64,000 nucleotides of DNA, from NCBI GenBank assembly GCA_017615275.1, contig JAGAAO010000025.1, forward strand, positions 25,025 through 89,024, in the 5' to 3' direction. Of this stretch, positions 55,011-63,257 are shown in pieces. A program made the translations under genes and the position numbers. Below the pieces are notes generated by a model. That model did no database searches. It saw only the letters and a program-made list of their open reading frames with translations, and was not told where the DNA came from. Position 1 is the first letter of the stretch. Each line of letters begins with the position of its first letter. This DNA is from Butyrivibrio sp. (GTDB lineage Bacteria > Bacillota > Clostridia > Lachnospirales > Lachnospiraceae).

Positions 55011-55764
55011 CGCCTCCTCTCATGAGGACTGTAACTGAATTGCATATGTCATCGAGCATTTCGTTTCTGGTTCTCTCACCCTTATATATCTGATGGAACA
55101 CTTCTCCGTCTCTTATAAACATAACTCTGTTTGCATAGCTTGCAGCGACGTTACTGTGAGTTACCATAAGGATTGTCTGTCCCGTTTTATTTATCTCGCG
55201 AAGCTGCCTCATAAGATTTGTAGCAGCCTTTGAATCAAGAGCTCCCGTCGGCTCATCTGCAAGAAGTATGCGGGGATTTGTTATTACAGCTCTTGCCACA
55301 GCAGTTCGCTGCTTCTGTCCGCCCGATACCTCATAGGGATACTTATTTAAAAGATCTTCGATTCCAAGTTTTGCGGCGACGTCTTTAGTTTTCTTTTCCA
55401 TGACATCAATCTTCTCTCCCGCGAGCACAAGCGGAAGTTTTATGTTGTCAGCGATCGTAAAATTATCGAGAAGATTGAAATCCTGAAAAATAAAACCAAG
55501 GTTCTGTCTTCTTTGAAGCGCCCTTTCATTATCGGGAAGTGAAGCAAATTCTCTTCCGTTTACAAGCACCTGTCCCGCTGTCGGAACATCAAGGCTTGCA
55601 AGAATATTTAAAAGGGTCGTCTTACCGCTTCCCGACTCTCCCATTATCGCAACAAACTCGCCCTCTTCAACCGTAAAGTGAACGTCCTTAAGAGCTGTAA
55701 CCTGTTCAAGTCCCATACGACTTTTATATATCTTTTTTACATGATTAACTTCCAATATCGACAT
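54994..55764 (-). CDS. ABC transporter ATP-binding protein, BceA type
   Basis: A 256-aa ATPase. Walker A is GESGSGKTTLLN, the Q-loop FIFQDFNLLDNFT, the signature YEVSGGQKQRTAVARA and Walker B ILLADEPTGALD, as in MacB/BceA proteins. AAGGAG is 7 nt before the ATG. It pairs with the permease gene; a terminator and a dyad separate it from the upstream two-component genes, so it has its own control. Confidence 0.93.
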   Translation of the reverse strand: MSILEVNHVKKIYKSRMGLEQVTALKDVHFTVEEGEFVAIMGESGSGKTTLLNILASLDVPTAGQVLVNGREFASLPDNERALQRRQNLGFIFQDFNLLDNFTIADNIKLPLVLAGEKIDVMEKKTKDVAAKLGIEDLLNKYPYEVSGGQKQRTAVARAVITNPRILLADEPTGALDSKAATNLMRQLREINKTGQTILMVTHSNVAASYANRVMFIRDGEVFHQIYKGERTRNEMLDDICNSVTVLMRGGDESES

Positions 55765-55782
55765 TTCTTCATCTCCTTATAC

Positions 55783-55803
55783 TTGATGATTCGATGATAT
55801 CAA
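55783..55803. promoter_or_regulatory. Inverted repeat before the BceAB-like genes
   Basis: TTGAT and ATCAA arms, with further partly matching bases between (GAT...ATGAT), lie 19 nt before the ATPase start, right after the terminator T-run. A candidate binding site for the response regulator encoded next door; weak on its own. Confidence 0.35.
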
Positions 55804-55843
55804 AAAGGGAAATGCGCTGCCCTTTCATTGGCTTACATTTCCC
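55802..55843 (-). terminator. Rho-independent terminator of the two-component operon
   Basis: On the minus strand GGGAAATG (55836-55843) pairs with CATTTCCC (55807-55814), followed at once by TTTTT (55802-55806). It ends the response regulator-kinase transcript before the ABC genes. Confidence 0.85.
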
Positions 55844-55853
55844 GCTTATATTC

Positions 55854-56771
55854 TTACATTTTCGTAAGGTCTCTGCCTGATACATTTTCGCCGTAGACAA
55901 TAACGGATACTTCGGTTCCTTTTCCGTACTCGGAGCTTATCTCAATTCCATGGCCCAGATTGTCACATATTTTTTTGCACAGATAGAGCCCCAGTCCGCT
56001 GGCTTTCTTATCAAGTCGTCCGTTGTATCCCGTAAAGCCCTTTTGAAAAAGTCTGGGAATATCTTCGCTCTTAACGCCTATTCCGGTATCTTTTACAACA
56101 ACTATCTTTCTCGTTTCTTCGGTCACGCACTTGATGGTAACGCTCCCCTCTTTCGTATATTTAAGGGCGTTTGAAAGAATCTGCTCAAGAACAAAACAGA
56201 ACCACTTATCGTCCGTAAGTATCTTAAAATCTATATTTTCAAGCTTTAGCTCGATGTGATTGTATATAAAGATCGACGAGTATTTTTTTACAACCTGCTT
56301 CACCATGGAATCCAGGCTGTGCTCTTTTAACACAAGATCCGATGACATGTTGTCGCTCCTTAAGTAGTTAAGCGACATTTCAACATAGCTTTCAATCTTG
56401 AAAAGTTCCTGCTTGCACAGAACCTTGTTGTCTTCCTTATCTTCGAGAAGGAGTCTTAAGGCTGATATCGGCGTCTTTATCTGATGTGCCCACAAAGCAA
56501 AGAAGTCCTCTTTATCCTTGCTCTTATTCCATAGCTCGCTGTACTCTTTGGAATAATCATTTACTTCCACAGCTGTCTCATCTTTTTTTTCCAAGGTCTT
56601 ATAAATTGAAAAAAGAACCGCCAACAGGCACAAAACATAAAAAAGCATAAAGTATAGGATCACTTCGAGATACAAGTCGTACAAATATCCGAGTACAATC
56701 GAAAATATAATGAATACAGCGCTGCTGCCTATGCTCGCTTTTATAAGTTTAAAAAATTTCCTTTTCTCCAA
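55854..56771 (-). CDS. Intramembrane-sensing histidine kinase, BceS type
   Basis: A 305-aa kinase. Two N-terminal helices (about 10-30 and 34-55) are joined by almost no external loop, so it cannot sense ligand itself and relies on the BceAB-type transporter. The phospho-acceptor box is FALWAHQIKTPISALRLL (His near residue 94), and the HATPase domain has FVLEQILSNALKYTKEG, VVKDTGIGVKSEDI and GLGLYLCKKICDNLGHG. The start is a TTG overlapping the regulator gene by 23 nt. Confidence 0.9.
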   Translation of the reverse strand: MEKRKFFKLIKASIGSSAVFIIFSIVLGYLYDLYLEVILYFMLFYVLCLLAVLFSIYKTLEKKDETAVEVNDYSKEYSELWNKSKDKEDFFALWAHQIKTPISALRLLLEDKEDNKVLCKQELFKIESYVEMSLNYLRSDNMSSDLVLKEHSLDSMVKQVVKKYSSIFIYNHIELKLENIDFKILTDDKWFCFVLEQILSNALKYTKEGSVTIKCVTEETRKIVVVKDTGIGVKSEDIPRLFQKGFTGYNGRLDKKASGLGLYLCKKICDNLGHGIEISSEYGKGTEVSVIVYGENVSGRDLTKM

Positions 56772-57435
56772 CTATATATCCCAGCCCTCTCTTGGTTCCG
56801 ATAAAGTCCTTAACTCCGGCGCCCTCTATCTTCTTGCGTATTCTTGTAACGTTCACGGTAAGCGTATTGTCATCGACAAACTCTTCGTTTCCCCAAAGCC
56901 TTTCCATTATCTTCTCTCTTGCCACGACTTTGCCGGGATTTTCCATGAGTGTCTTTAAGATCAGAAACTCGTTTTTGGTAAGGTCTATCCTTTGATCATT
57001 TGCGGTTACTGAGGTGTCATCAAGATTGAGCTCAACGCTGCCGCAGGAAAGTGTGTGCTTTTGCATCTCACCTCCGGAAGTTCTTCTGAGCACTGCCTGA
57101 ATCTTTGCCGTAAGAACCTGAAGGTCAAAGGGCTTTGAAATAAAGTCGTCCGCTCCCAAATTCATAGCGGTTATTATATTCATATTGTCATCAGCCGACG
57201 AAATAAAGACGATCGGGGCTTTGGATTCTTTTCTGATCTCGCTGCACCAGTAAAGCCCGTTGTAGCTTGGAAGTTTCAAATCCATAAGTATAATGTCGGG
57301 ATCAAAAGAAAGCGCCTCTTTGGCAACATTGTCAAAATCTTCCGCGATCTTTGTCTCCATCTTCCATGATTCAAGATGTTTGGAAACCATCATTGCTATT
57401 ACGCCATCATCCTTAACAATAAAAACTTTCTTCAT
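56749..57435 (-). CDS. OmpR-family response regulator, BceR type
   Basis: A 228-aa regulator. The receiver domain (1-118) carries an acidic pocket (VKDDG), the phosphorylated Asp in IILMDLKLP and Lys in FISKPFD. A winged-helix DNA-binding domain (about 130-228) ends in LTVNVTRIRKKIEGAGVKDF. It probably turns on the adjacent ABC transporter genes. An A/T-rich promoter-like region with TATAAA lies upstream. First gene of the two-component operon. Confidence 0.92.
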   Translation of the reverse strand: MKKVFIVKDDGVIAMMVSKHLESWKMETKIAEDFDNVAKEALSFDPDIILMDLKLPSYNGLYWCSEIRKESKAPIVFISSADDNMNIITAMNLGADDFISKPFDLQVLTAKIQAVLRRTSGGEMQKHTLSCGSVELNLDDTSVTANDQRIDLTKNEFLILKTLMENPGKVVAREKIMERLWGNEEFVDDNTLTVNVTRIRKKIEGAGVKDFIGTKRGLGYIVGEKEIF

Positions 57436-57533
57436 ACTGTGCGCCCTTTCGCCTGTTGATATCTTTTATATCATATCATAAAAGGCAGCATAAAAATCTT
57501 CTTCAAAAATACATTATACAAACTACACATAGA

Positions 57534-57573
57534 AAAAGAGGCTTTTCAGAATTCACTCCAAAAAGTCTCTTTT
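57534..57573 (-). terminator. Rho-independent terminator
   Basis: The stem AAAAGAGGCTTTT (57534-57546) / AAAAGTCTCTTTT (57561-57573) lies just beyond the Rpn-family stop; TTTTTC continues on the minus strand. Confidence 0.8.
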
Positions 57574-57579
57574 ATACAA

Positions 57580-58557
57580 TCAATCTTTCTTTTTATTTGC
57601 TAATGCAAACTCTTTATATAACTTTTTTCTGTATTCACTGTCTTCGGTGGCTTTTTGGACATCAGAGATCCTATCGTGCTTGAATAACCAAGCATAAAGC
57701 TCTGTTATATCTTTCTCTCCCTTGTCATATCCGTTGTCATATCCGTTATCATAGCCTTTATTATAACCGGCTTTAACGCCATCCTCATAACTCTCTTCCT
57801 GTATAACCTGAAGATGCCTCTCTGCACTATATCCTAAAACACCCATCTCAACGACCTCCTCTTTGTTCTCAAGTAAGAAATCTTTAAGAATGCCCTCAGA
57901 AATACACTCATCTATTGCTCTTGATATCGCTGAGCTAATGACCTCTTTCTGAGTAATGTCATTCATGTCGATAATATCGTTCATTTCTTTGTTTCTTTCC
58001 TTAGCTTCTTTAATACATTTTCGCACTTTTGAGACAAAAATGGAATACTCTTTGAGGGTTTTGCAGTCCTCCATAAGCTCTTTGTTATGGCCCTCGTTGA
58101 TGTTTATAACTTTGACTATGAGCTCAAGTTCCGGAGTATCGGTATCTTTGGCAAACAAATCCGATAATCTATATATCTTTTCGTCATCCAGCTTTATGGA
58201 ACCATTATAAAACGTTATAAATCTTGGTGTTGGAATGCTTATGGCATGAGACTTATATGTATCTTCAGTTGGAACTATTCTTTTATAGATACTTGCCACA
58301 TATTCAAGATCTCGTAGTGGAATGTTAGGACATGGACTGGACTGATGTTCATAGAGACTTAACTCATAGTCAAAGATAAATGACAGATCGTTTTTCATAT
58401 TAAGAAAAGTATTACCCTCAAGTGTGGTGATTTCCAGATCATCCGGATTGTCATAATTACTGTGATTGACACCGTTATATAATTCAAGAAGCCGCCGTTT
58501 ATCATGAAACAGCTTTCTGAACACAGTGTCCTTATACTTTTGGTTGTCAATTTTCAT
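57580..58557 (-). CDS. Rpn-family recombination-promoting nuclease / putative transposase
   Basis: A 325-aa PD-(D/E)XK-type protein. It opens with KYKDTVFRKLFHDKRRLLEL, as Rpn/PDDEXK_2 proteins do, and has the nuclease core DLSFIFDYELSLYEHQSS (about 57-74). The C-terminal part has four tandem four-residue repeats (GYNKGYDNGYDNGYDK) before the end. Rpn proteins nick DNA and favour recombination; copies are numerous in Lachnospiraceae. ATG 58557 lies 7 nt after GAAGG. No terminal inverted repeats flank it. Confidence 0.85.
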   Translation of the reverse strand: MKIDNQKYKDTVFRKLFHDKRRLLELYNGVNHSNYDNPDDLEITTLEGNTFLNMKNDLSFIFDYELSLYEHQSSPCPNIPLRDLEYVASIYKRIVPTEDTYKSHAISIPTPRFITFYNGSIKLDDEKIYRLSDLFAKDTDTPELELIVKVININEGHNKELMEDCKTLKEYSIFVSKVRKCIKEAKERNKEMNDIIDMNDITQKEVISSAISRAIDECISEGILKDFLLENKEEVVEMGVLGYSAERHLQVIQEESYEDGVKAGYNKGYDNGYDNGYDKGEKDITELYAWLFKHDRISDVQKATEDSEYRKKLYKEFALANKKKD

Positions 58558-58740
58558 AAACTTACCTTCTTTCATTGCTTTTAGTTACTTCTTTGGAATC
58601 TGATGGCGAAAGCCGTGAAAAAATAGAATGTAACTTAGAATATACATCTCAGATTTGAGCACAAACATGATTCTAGCACAGAAGGTAATCGAAATAAAGA
58701 TAAAAATTCTTAAGATTTTACAAATGTAGGCAAAGTCTGA

Positions 58741-58783
58741 TGGGGATGTCGCTTTAGATGATTAATCATCTAAGCGAAGCCCC
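58741..58783. repeat. Long palindrome between the Rpn gene and a membrane-protein gene
   Basis: TGGGG...CCCCA outer arms, TCGCTT/AAGCGA middle arms and a perfect central 16-bp palindrome AGATGATT-AATCATCT. No T-run follows on either strand, so a classical terminator is doubtful, although it sits 23 nt after the stop of the minus-strand gene. The rest of the 58558-58805 gap is A/T-rich and shows nothing else. Confidence 0.6.
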
Positions 58784-58805
58784 ATGATCAGCTGCCATAA
58801 CCTAT

Positions 58806-60845
58806 TCAAAGTGAAAACAATCCAAAGAACGTTTTCATTCTGCAAAACAATACAGGATTGATCGCATAATATAAATAATCAGGATTCTCATACTGACAAA
58901 AAACAGTCAACAGACACATTGCAAGTGTTGCTATGCACAAAAGAGAAATCTTCCTCGCCCTCCTGTTATAGTTTTCCTTATCACAACTATTCTTATTAAG
59001 CAATTCCATCGCGATTATAGCTGCCGGAATAACAAGATACAATCTGAAATCCGCCTGGTATCTAACAAGGACTCCGCACATTATGGTATCCACCGCAACA
59101 ACAATAAGCACTATCAGATAACAAAAAATCCTCATATATAACATTTGGCTGTTTCGTGTTTTTTTCTTTAAATCCAACGCGCAGATCAATACAAGCGGAA
59201 TCAACCAAACCACTCCGCCAATTTGATCTTCGCTGACAATAAAGCCCTGATATCCGCTATCAACCGATGTCGGATACATATAGGGAAACTCGAAATTGAA
59301 TTTTGGCATATTGAAAAGATAATACCATAATCCTATCGGTATTCTTGCAATATGTATGCCCATATGTACCATGTCGTACCCGGTCATATTATAATTTGCG
59401 CCAAAATCGAATACTGACCCGAATCTAATATAATTGTAATACATAAGACCTGCGGCAACAGGCACATAAGGAAGTAGCAACATCAATAATCTCGGGATTC
59501 CGATATATCTGTTCTTACTGTCTTTTTTTATCAAATTCCTAAAAATAATAATTCCAAGAAAACTTGCTATTGCAAATTGTGGTCTGCATCCGACTGCACA
59601 TGCCATGCAAAATGATCCAAGCATACCACGCCACAGACATATATTATGAGACTCCTCCAAATCGAGCGAACTCATCCAAAGAGCCAGCCCAAAGCATACA
59701 AAAACAAGTCCTGTTCCTATGGCAACATAATAAATAGATGCTGTCTTGATCAATAAGATCATTCCTGCAGAAAAGGTACATGTCAAAGACAACAACAGAA
59801 ACAACCTTAACGGCATCTTTTTATTAATTCTTTTTCTGAGCTCATTCATCAAAGCAAAGCATGATATCAATAGGAGCACATCGATAATGCAAGTCTCCTG
59901 CATGTATGTCATATCCTCACAGGTCAACAGATAATACGGCAAATTCAAAAACAGCGCGGGAACAACTCCGAAATATACATAATATTTACCTTGATAAAAA
60001 GCTGTATCCCATTCCGCATGCGCACCAAGTGCTGCCCTGTTTGCGGTGTCATATGGATTCTCCATAGATGAAAGAATATCGTCAGCTTCATCACTAACAT
60101 AGGCTTTTCCTTCAGATATGGCTCTGGCAAGTTCTCCATACCCCATACTGCTCCCCCAGTCCCTCGTTTGCCTCTGGACTGACAAAACAATTACAGACAA
60201 TCCAATTATAAAAAGCAGACAGACAATCTCCGCTCTGCGTTTTCCTTTCTCCATATCTGCCATATCATAGTAATCTCCACGCAAAATAGTACGCAATCCG
60301 ACAAGAACTATAAAAAGAAGTAAAGCTCGCACAATATTGAATCTAAATGGCATTCTGTCATTTACCACGATAGAATCAAATACTATTTCATCAATATCAT
60401 CTACAATATTTATTTTTATTTTATCTACCTTACCAAACGCTTCCACCGGCAGATACATTGAATCCGAAACCAATGGGCTTACAACATTTTGAACAAAATT
60501 ATAGAACCCGGCATGCCCCTCATCCGTAACAGAAGTCAGGACATGAAGCACACATTGTCTGTCTTTCCTCACCCAGCTTTCTTCATTACAGTCCAAAACA
60601 CCTATATGAATATTCTTTACATCGACGCCAATACTCTCCGATTCCAATTCCATATTTCCGGAAATGGTATAACTTTGACCACTTACAACAGGAGTGCCAT
60701 CTTCAAAATAAAAAGTTGGCGTTATCGGTTGTCCCATATTTCCATAGAGCCAGAACTTAAAATTAAATCCAAAAATCTCAATAAATAAAACAGCAATGAC
60801 AGCTACAAGCAAAAACTTATTTTTCTTTATAATAACCGATATCAT
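58806..60845 (-). CDS. Polytopic membrane protein, GT-C-like
   Basis: A 679-aa protein. One N-terminal helix (8-25), an extracellular domain of about 140 residues, a helix pair (about 170-225), then HAEWDTAFYQGKYYVYFGVV and some ten more helices to the end. The WDTAFYQGKYYVYFG segment is seen in uncharacterised Lachnospiraceae membrane proteins probably related to GT-C glycosyltransferases; a catalytic acidic pair cannot be assigned. It starts inside the 3' end of the upstream hydrolase gene (29-nt overlap), so the two are coupled. Confidence 0.65.
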   Translation of the reverse strand: MISVIIKKNKFLLVAVIAVLFIEIFGFNFKFWLYGNMGQPITPTFYFEDGTPVVSGQSYTISGNMELESESIGVDVKNIHIGVLDCNEESWVRKDRQCVLHVLTSVTDEGHAGFYNFVQNVVSPLVSDSMYLPVEAFGKVDKIKINIVDDIDEIVFDSIVVNDRMPFRFNIVRALLLFIVLVGLRTILRGDYYDMADMEKGKRRAEIVCLLFIIGLSVIVLSVQRQTRDWGSSMGYGELARAISEGKAYVSDEADDILSSMENPYDTANRAALGAHAEWDTAFYQGKYYVYFGVVPALFLNLPYYLLTCEDMTYMQETCIIDVLLLISCFALMNELRKRINKKMPLRLFLLLSLTCTFSAGMILLIKTASIYYVAIGTGLVFVCFGLALWMSSLDLEESHNICLWRGMLGSFCMACAVGCRPQFAIASFLGIIIFRNLIKKDSKNRYIGIPRLLMLLLPYVPVAAGLMYYNYIRFGSVFDFGANYNMTGYDMVHMGIHIARIPIGLWYYLFNMPKFNFEFPYMYPTSVDSGYQGFIVSEDQIGGVVWLIPLVLICALDLKKKTRNSQMLYMRIFCYLIVLIVVAVDTIMCGVLVRYQADFRLYLVIPAAIIAMELLNKNSCDKENYNRRARKISLLCIATLAMCLLTVFCQYENPDYLYYAINPVLFCRMKTFFGLFSL

Positions 60846-63075
60846 CTATATATAGTTCACCTTCCTTGCTGCCGTCAGTAGTTATTGTTATTGAGGTTAT
60901 ATTGCTGAAATCAAAGCCACTTTCGCCGAACATTTCAGGTGTCAATCTTACAGTCTGGAACTGATGCTTATATTCATAGCTTTTAAAGAATATATCCTGC
61001 TTATAGAGCTGCACTGCAAGAGCCGGATATACAAGCTGAGGATTATGAACAACGGCGGTTTTTCCGGAAGCATCGGTGAGCTGAACTGTGTAGTCATATT
61101 CTGATGTGATATCTTCAGTATGTTCCCTCATATCCGCAATGGCAAAATTCAAATATCCTTTTGAAATATCGATCCCGGGCACACTTACCTTGATAGAAGG
61201 CTCTGCATTCTCAGACCATTTACAGGAAAGAACATAGTCTTCAGATTCGTTGCCATTTCCTCTTTCGTAAGGCTTTAATGTCCAGGTGTCAGTGCCTGTC
61301 ACTTCAAGCTTGGCGTTATCATTACCATTACTTATATCAGTAGTGTCATCAAAAGAGAAAAGACTTATAAAATCAGAATCTTCATAATTTGTTATATATG
61401 TTGTGTCGGGAAGATATGCCTTATAACCGGATATATCCTCAAGTAACGAAGCATAGGTATCCTCACCAAGAATAGTAGTATCAAGGAAAACTCTCATATA
61501 TGCTTTTAATATGGTTTTCTGGTCGGCTTCACTAATAAAATTATTAGTATTCAGATAACCATTCAGGGCACCGGCCATATCATATTGTCCCCAGAGTGTA
61601 TTAAACTGGCCATGATTAGCGCCAAGTATATAAACAGAGGACTTAACGAAGAACTTATCTGTATCATGACTGAAGGTAACATTATTGTATTGCTTCTCAC
61701 CCATCATGTTAGAGACATCCTGATCATTTGAACCATGTATAAGAAAATAGTTTACATCTGATATCTCTACTGAATGATTTAGAGGCGTATATTGATCCAC
61801 AACCGGCGCTATGGCTATTATCGATGTAATATTAAAATGATAATCAAACTTTAAATTTCCATCTTCAGGATATGCATCGAGATTGTTAAAGAGATAAGCT
61901 GTTGCCACCATTTCACCACCTCTTGAATGTCCGCCGATGGCAATTCTATCAGGATCTATCAGTCCATATATCAGACTTCCATTCGTCTCATTTTCTGATA
62001 AAATCGCTTTCATATTATCAAGAAGAAGTATGGCGCGCTTGTCATTTCCTTCTCCAAGTTTATTTATAATATTCTCATCAACAGATACTACTACATAACC
62101 ATTTGATGCGAGGTAAGATCCCAGATATTCATAGCCAAGATAAGAGGGAACATCTCCATCATGAGCACCGTGAACAATGAAGAGCGTTGGGCAGTTTGAG
62201 GCTCCTTCCGGATACCAGATCTTTCCTTTAACAGGAGTCTTTGCATAATCATAATCAGTGAATGCGCTTTTAAGCTTATCCAAAAGACTTCTATTCTCCA
62301 TGGAATCAAAACCGGAATAATCCAGTGTTTCTGTTACAATATCAGCGTCTGCTTCAAGTCCATAGGAAAGACTCTTTACCGTATAACTGCCATTTTCCAG
62401 ATAGGCATCAAAGCCTGAAGCAGTACCAACAGCTGAATCAGCTTTACCGGAATTGGTACTTATTTTGTTGTAGAAATCTACACGACTCTCGCCAAAATTA
62501 TCATTACGGTACATAAAACCATAGAGCAAAAGGTATACCAACGAAAGAGTTGTCATAACATAACCGAAAACCTGTTTGAATTTACGGCTTTTTATGAATG
62601 CCCATATGCAGCTTCCAACGGTATGTACAGATAAGGTCAATAAAAATGACATGATAACAGCAACAAGAACTATTTTTTCTTGTGTACCTACATTATTACA
62701 GAAAGCAACACAGATAAATGTAGTAATGAAGTAAGCTTTACGACGGTTTCCTCCACCAAAGATAAATTTAACTACCAGATTTAACAGTTCTGAGACTGCA
62801 GCAACGATTATGACTGATAACAAAAAGGCCCATATCACCGGCAATCCTTCCAGTGTACTCTTGCAGAAGAACTGAGCACCTAATATAGTGTCGGCTATCA
62901 TGCCACCGGCACGCCCTGCTCTTATAAACTCTCTTTGTTTATCAGTTTTCTTCCAGACAAAAGAAAATGGTTTCTTGATTCCACCACAAATCCGCTTGAA
63001 GATATTTTCCTTTTTGGGCTTCTCAGTAATAACTGTTTCTTTTTCTAATATTTCTTCTTTATTTTCCTCTGACAA
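60817..63075 (-). CDS. Membrane-anchored alpha/beta hydrolase
   Basis: A 752-aa protein. An acidic/basic cytoplasmic start (1-55), four or five membrane helices (about 55-195), then an extracellular alpha/beta hydrolase with oxyanion segment TLFIVHGAHDG, nucleophile elbow IGGHSRGGEM and late NHGQFN histidine region. The last 200 residues form a beta-rich domain (YLNFAIADMREHT, LYIDDIGYYKEK) resembling carbohydrate-binding folds. A surface esterase on polymer or glycan is plausible. The start is TTG 63075, 8 nt after CGGAG. Confidence 0.75.
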   Translation of the reverse strand: MSEENKEEILEKETVITEKPKKENIFKRICGGIKKPFSFVWKKTDKQREFIRAGRAGGMIADTILGAQFFCKSTLEGLPVIWAFLLSVIIVAAVSELLNLVVKFIFGGGNRRKAYFITTFICVAFCNNVGTQEKIVLVAVIMSFLLTLSVHTVGSCIWAFIKSRKFKQVFGYVMTTLSLVYLLLYGFMYRNDNFGESRVDFYNKISTNSGKADSAVGTASGFDAYLENGSYTVKSLSYGLEADADIVTETLDYSGFDSMENRSLLDKLKSAFTDYDYAKTPVKGKIWYPEGASNCPTLFIVHGAHDGDVPSYLGYEYLGSYLASNGYVVVSVDENIINKLGEGNDKRAILLLDNMKAILSENETNGSLIYGLIDPDRIAIGGHSRGGEMVATAYLFNNLDAYPEDGNLKFDYHFNITSIIAIAPVVDQYTPLNHSVEISDVNYFLIHGSNDQDVSNMMGEKQYNNVTFSHDTDKFFVKSSVYILGANHGQFNTLWGQYDMAGALNGYLNTNNFISEADQKTILKAYMRVFLDTTILGEDTYASLLEDISGYKAYLPDTTYITNYEDSDFISLFSFDDTTDISNGNDNAKLEVTGTDTWTLKPYERGNGNESEDYVLSCKWSENAEPSIKVSVPGIDISKGYLNFAIADMREHTEDITSEYDYTVQLTDASGKTAVVHNPQLVYPALAVQLYKQDIFFKSYEYKHQFQTVRLTPEMFGESGFDFSNITSITITTDGSKEGELYIDDIGYYKEK

Positions 63076-63115
63076 TTTTTCTTCTCCGTTTTCTTATCGT
63101 TTTAGTTATTAACTT

Positions 63116-63184
63116 TTACCATTTATGTCCGTTTACTGTTACATCACCGTCGTCGGTGTGAACGGATATGTTGTCTAACCTCAT
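63116..63184 (-). pseudogene. Possible remnant of a DUF4097-like protein C terminus
   Basis: A 22-codon frame beginning MRLDNISVHTDD and ending VTVNGHKW reads like the last strands of a DUF4097-type adhesin repeat. There is no ribosome binding site and nothing matching upstream, so it is more likely a leftover 3' end than a gene. The rest of the 63076-63257 gap shows nothing else. Confidence 0.3.
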
Positions 63185-63257
63185 AATAGCGATCAATAAC
63201 ATTGAATATTTTTTTTAACTTTTTAAGCCTCTAAATATGTCCTTATCTTCTGCTTCA

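Noticed and set aside
57580-58557. Insertion sequence around the Rpn gene
   Set aside because: No terminal inverted repeats or target-site duplication visible; Rpn proteins, although labelled transposase-like, are usually not within IS elements.
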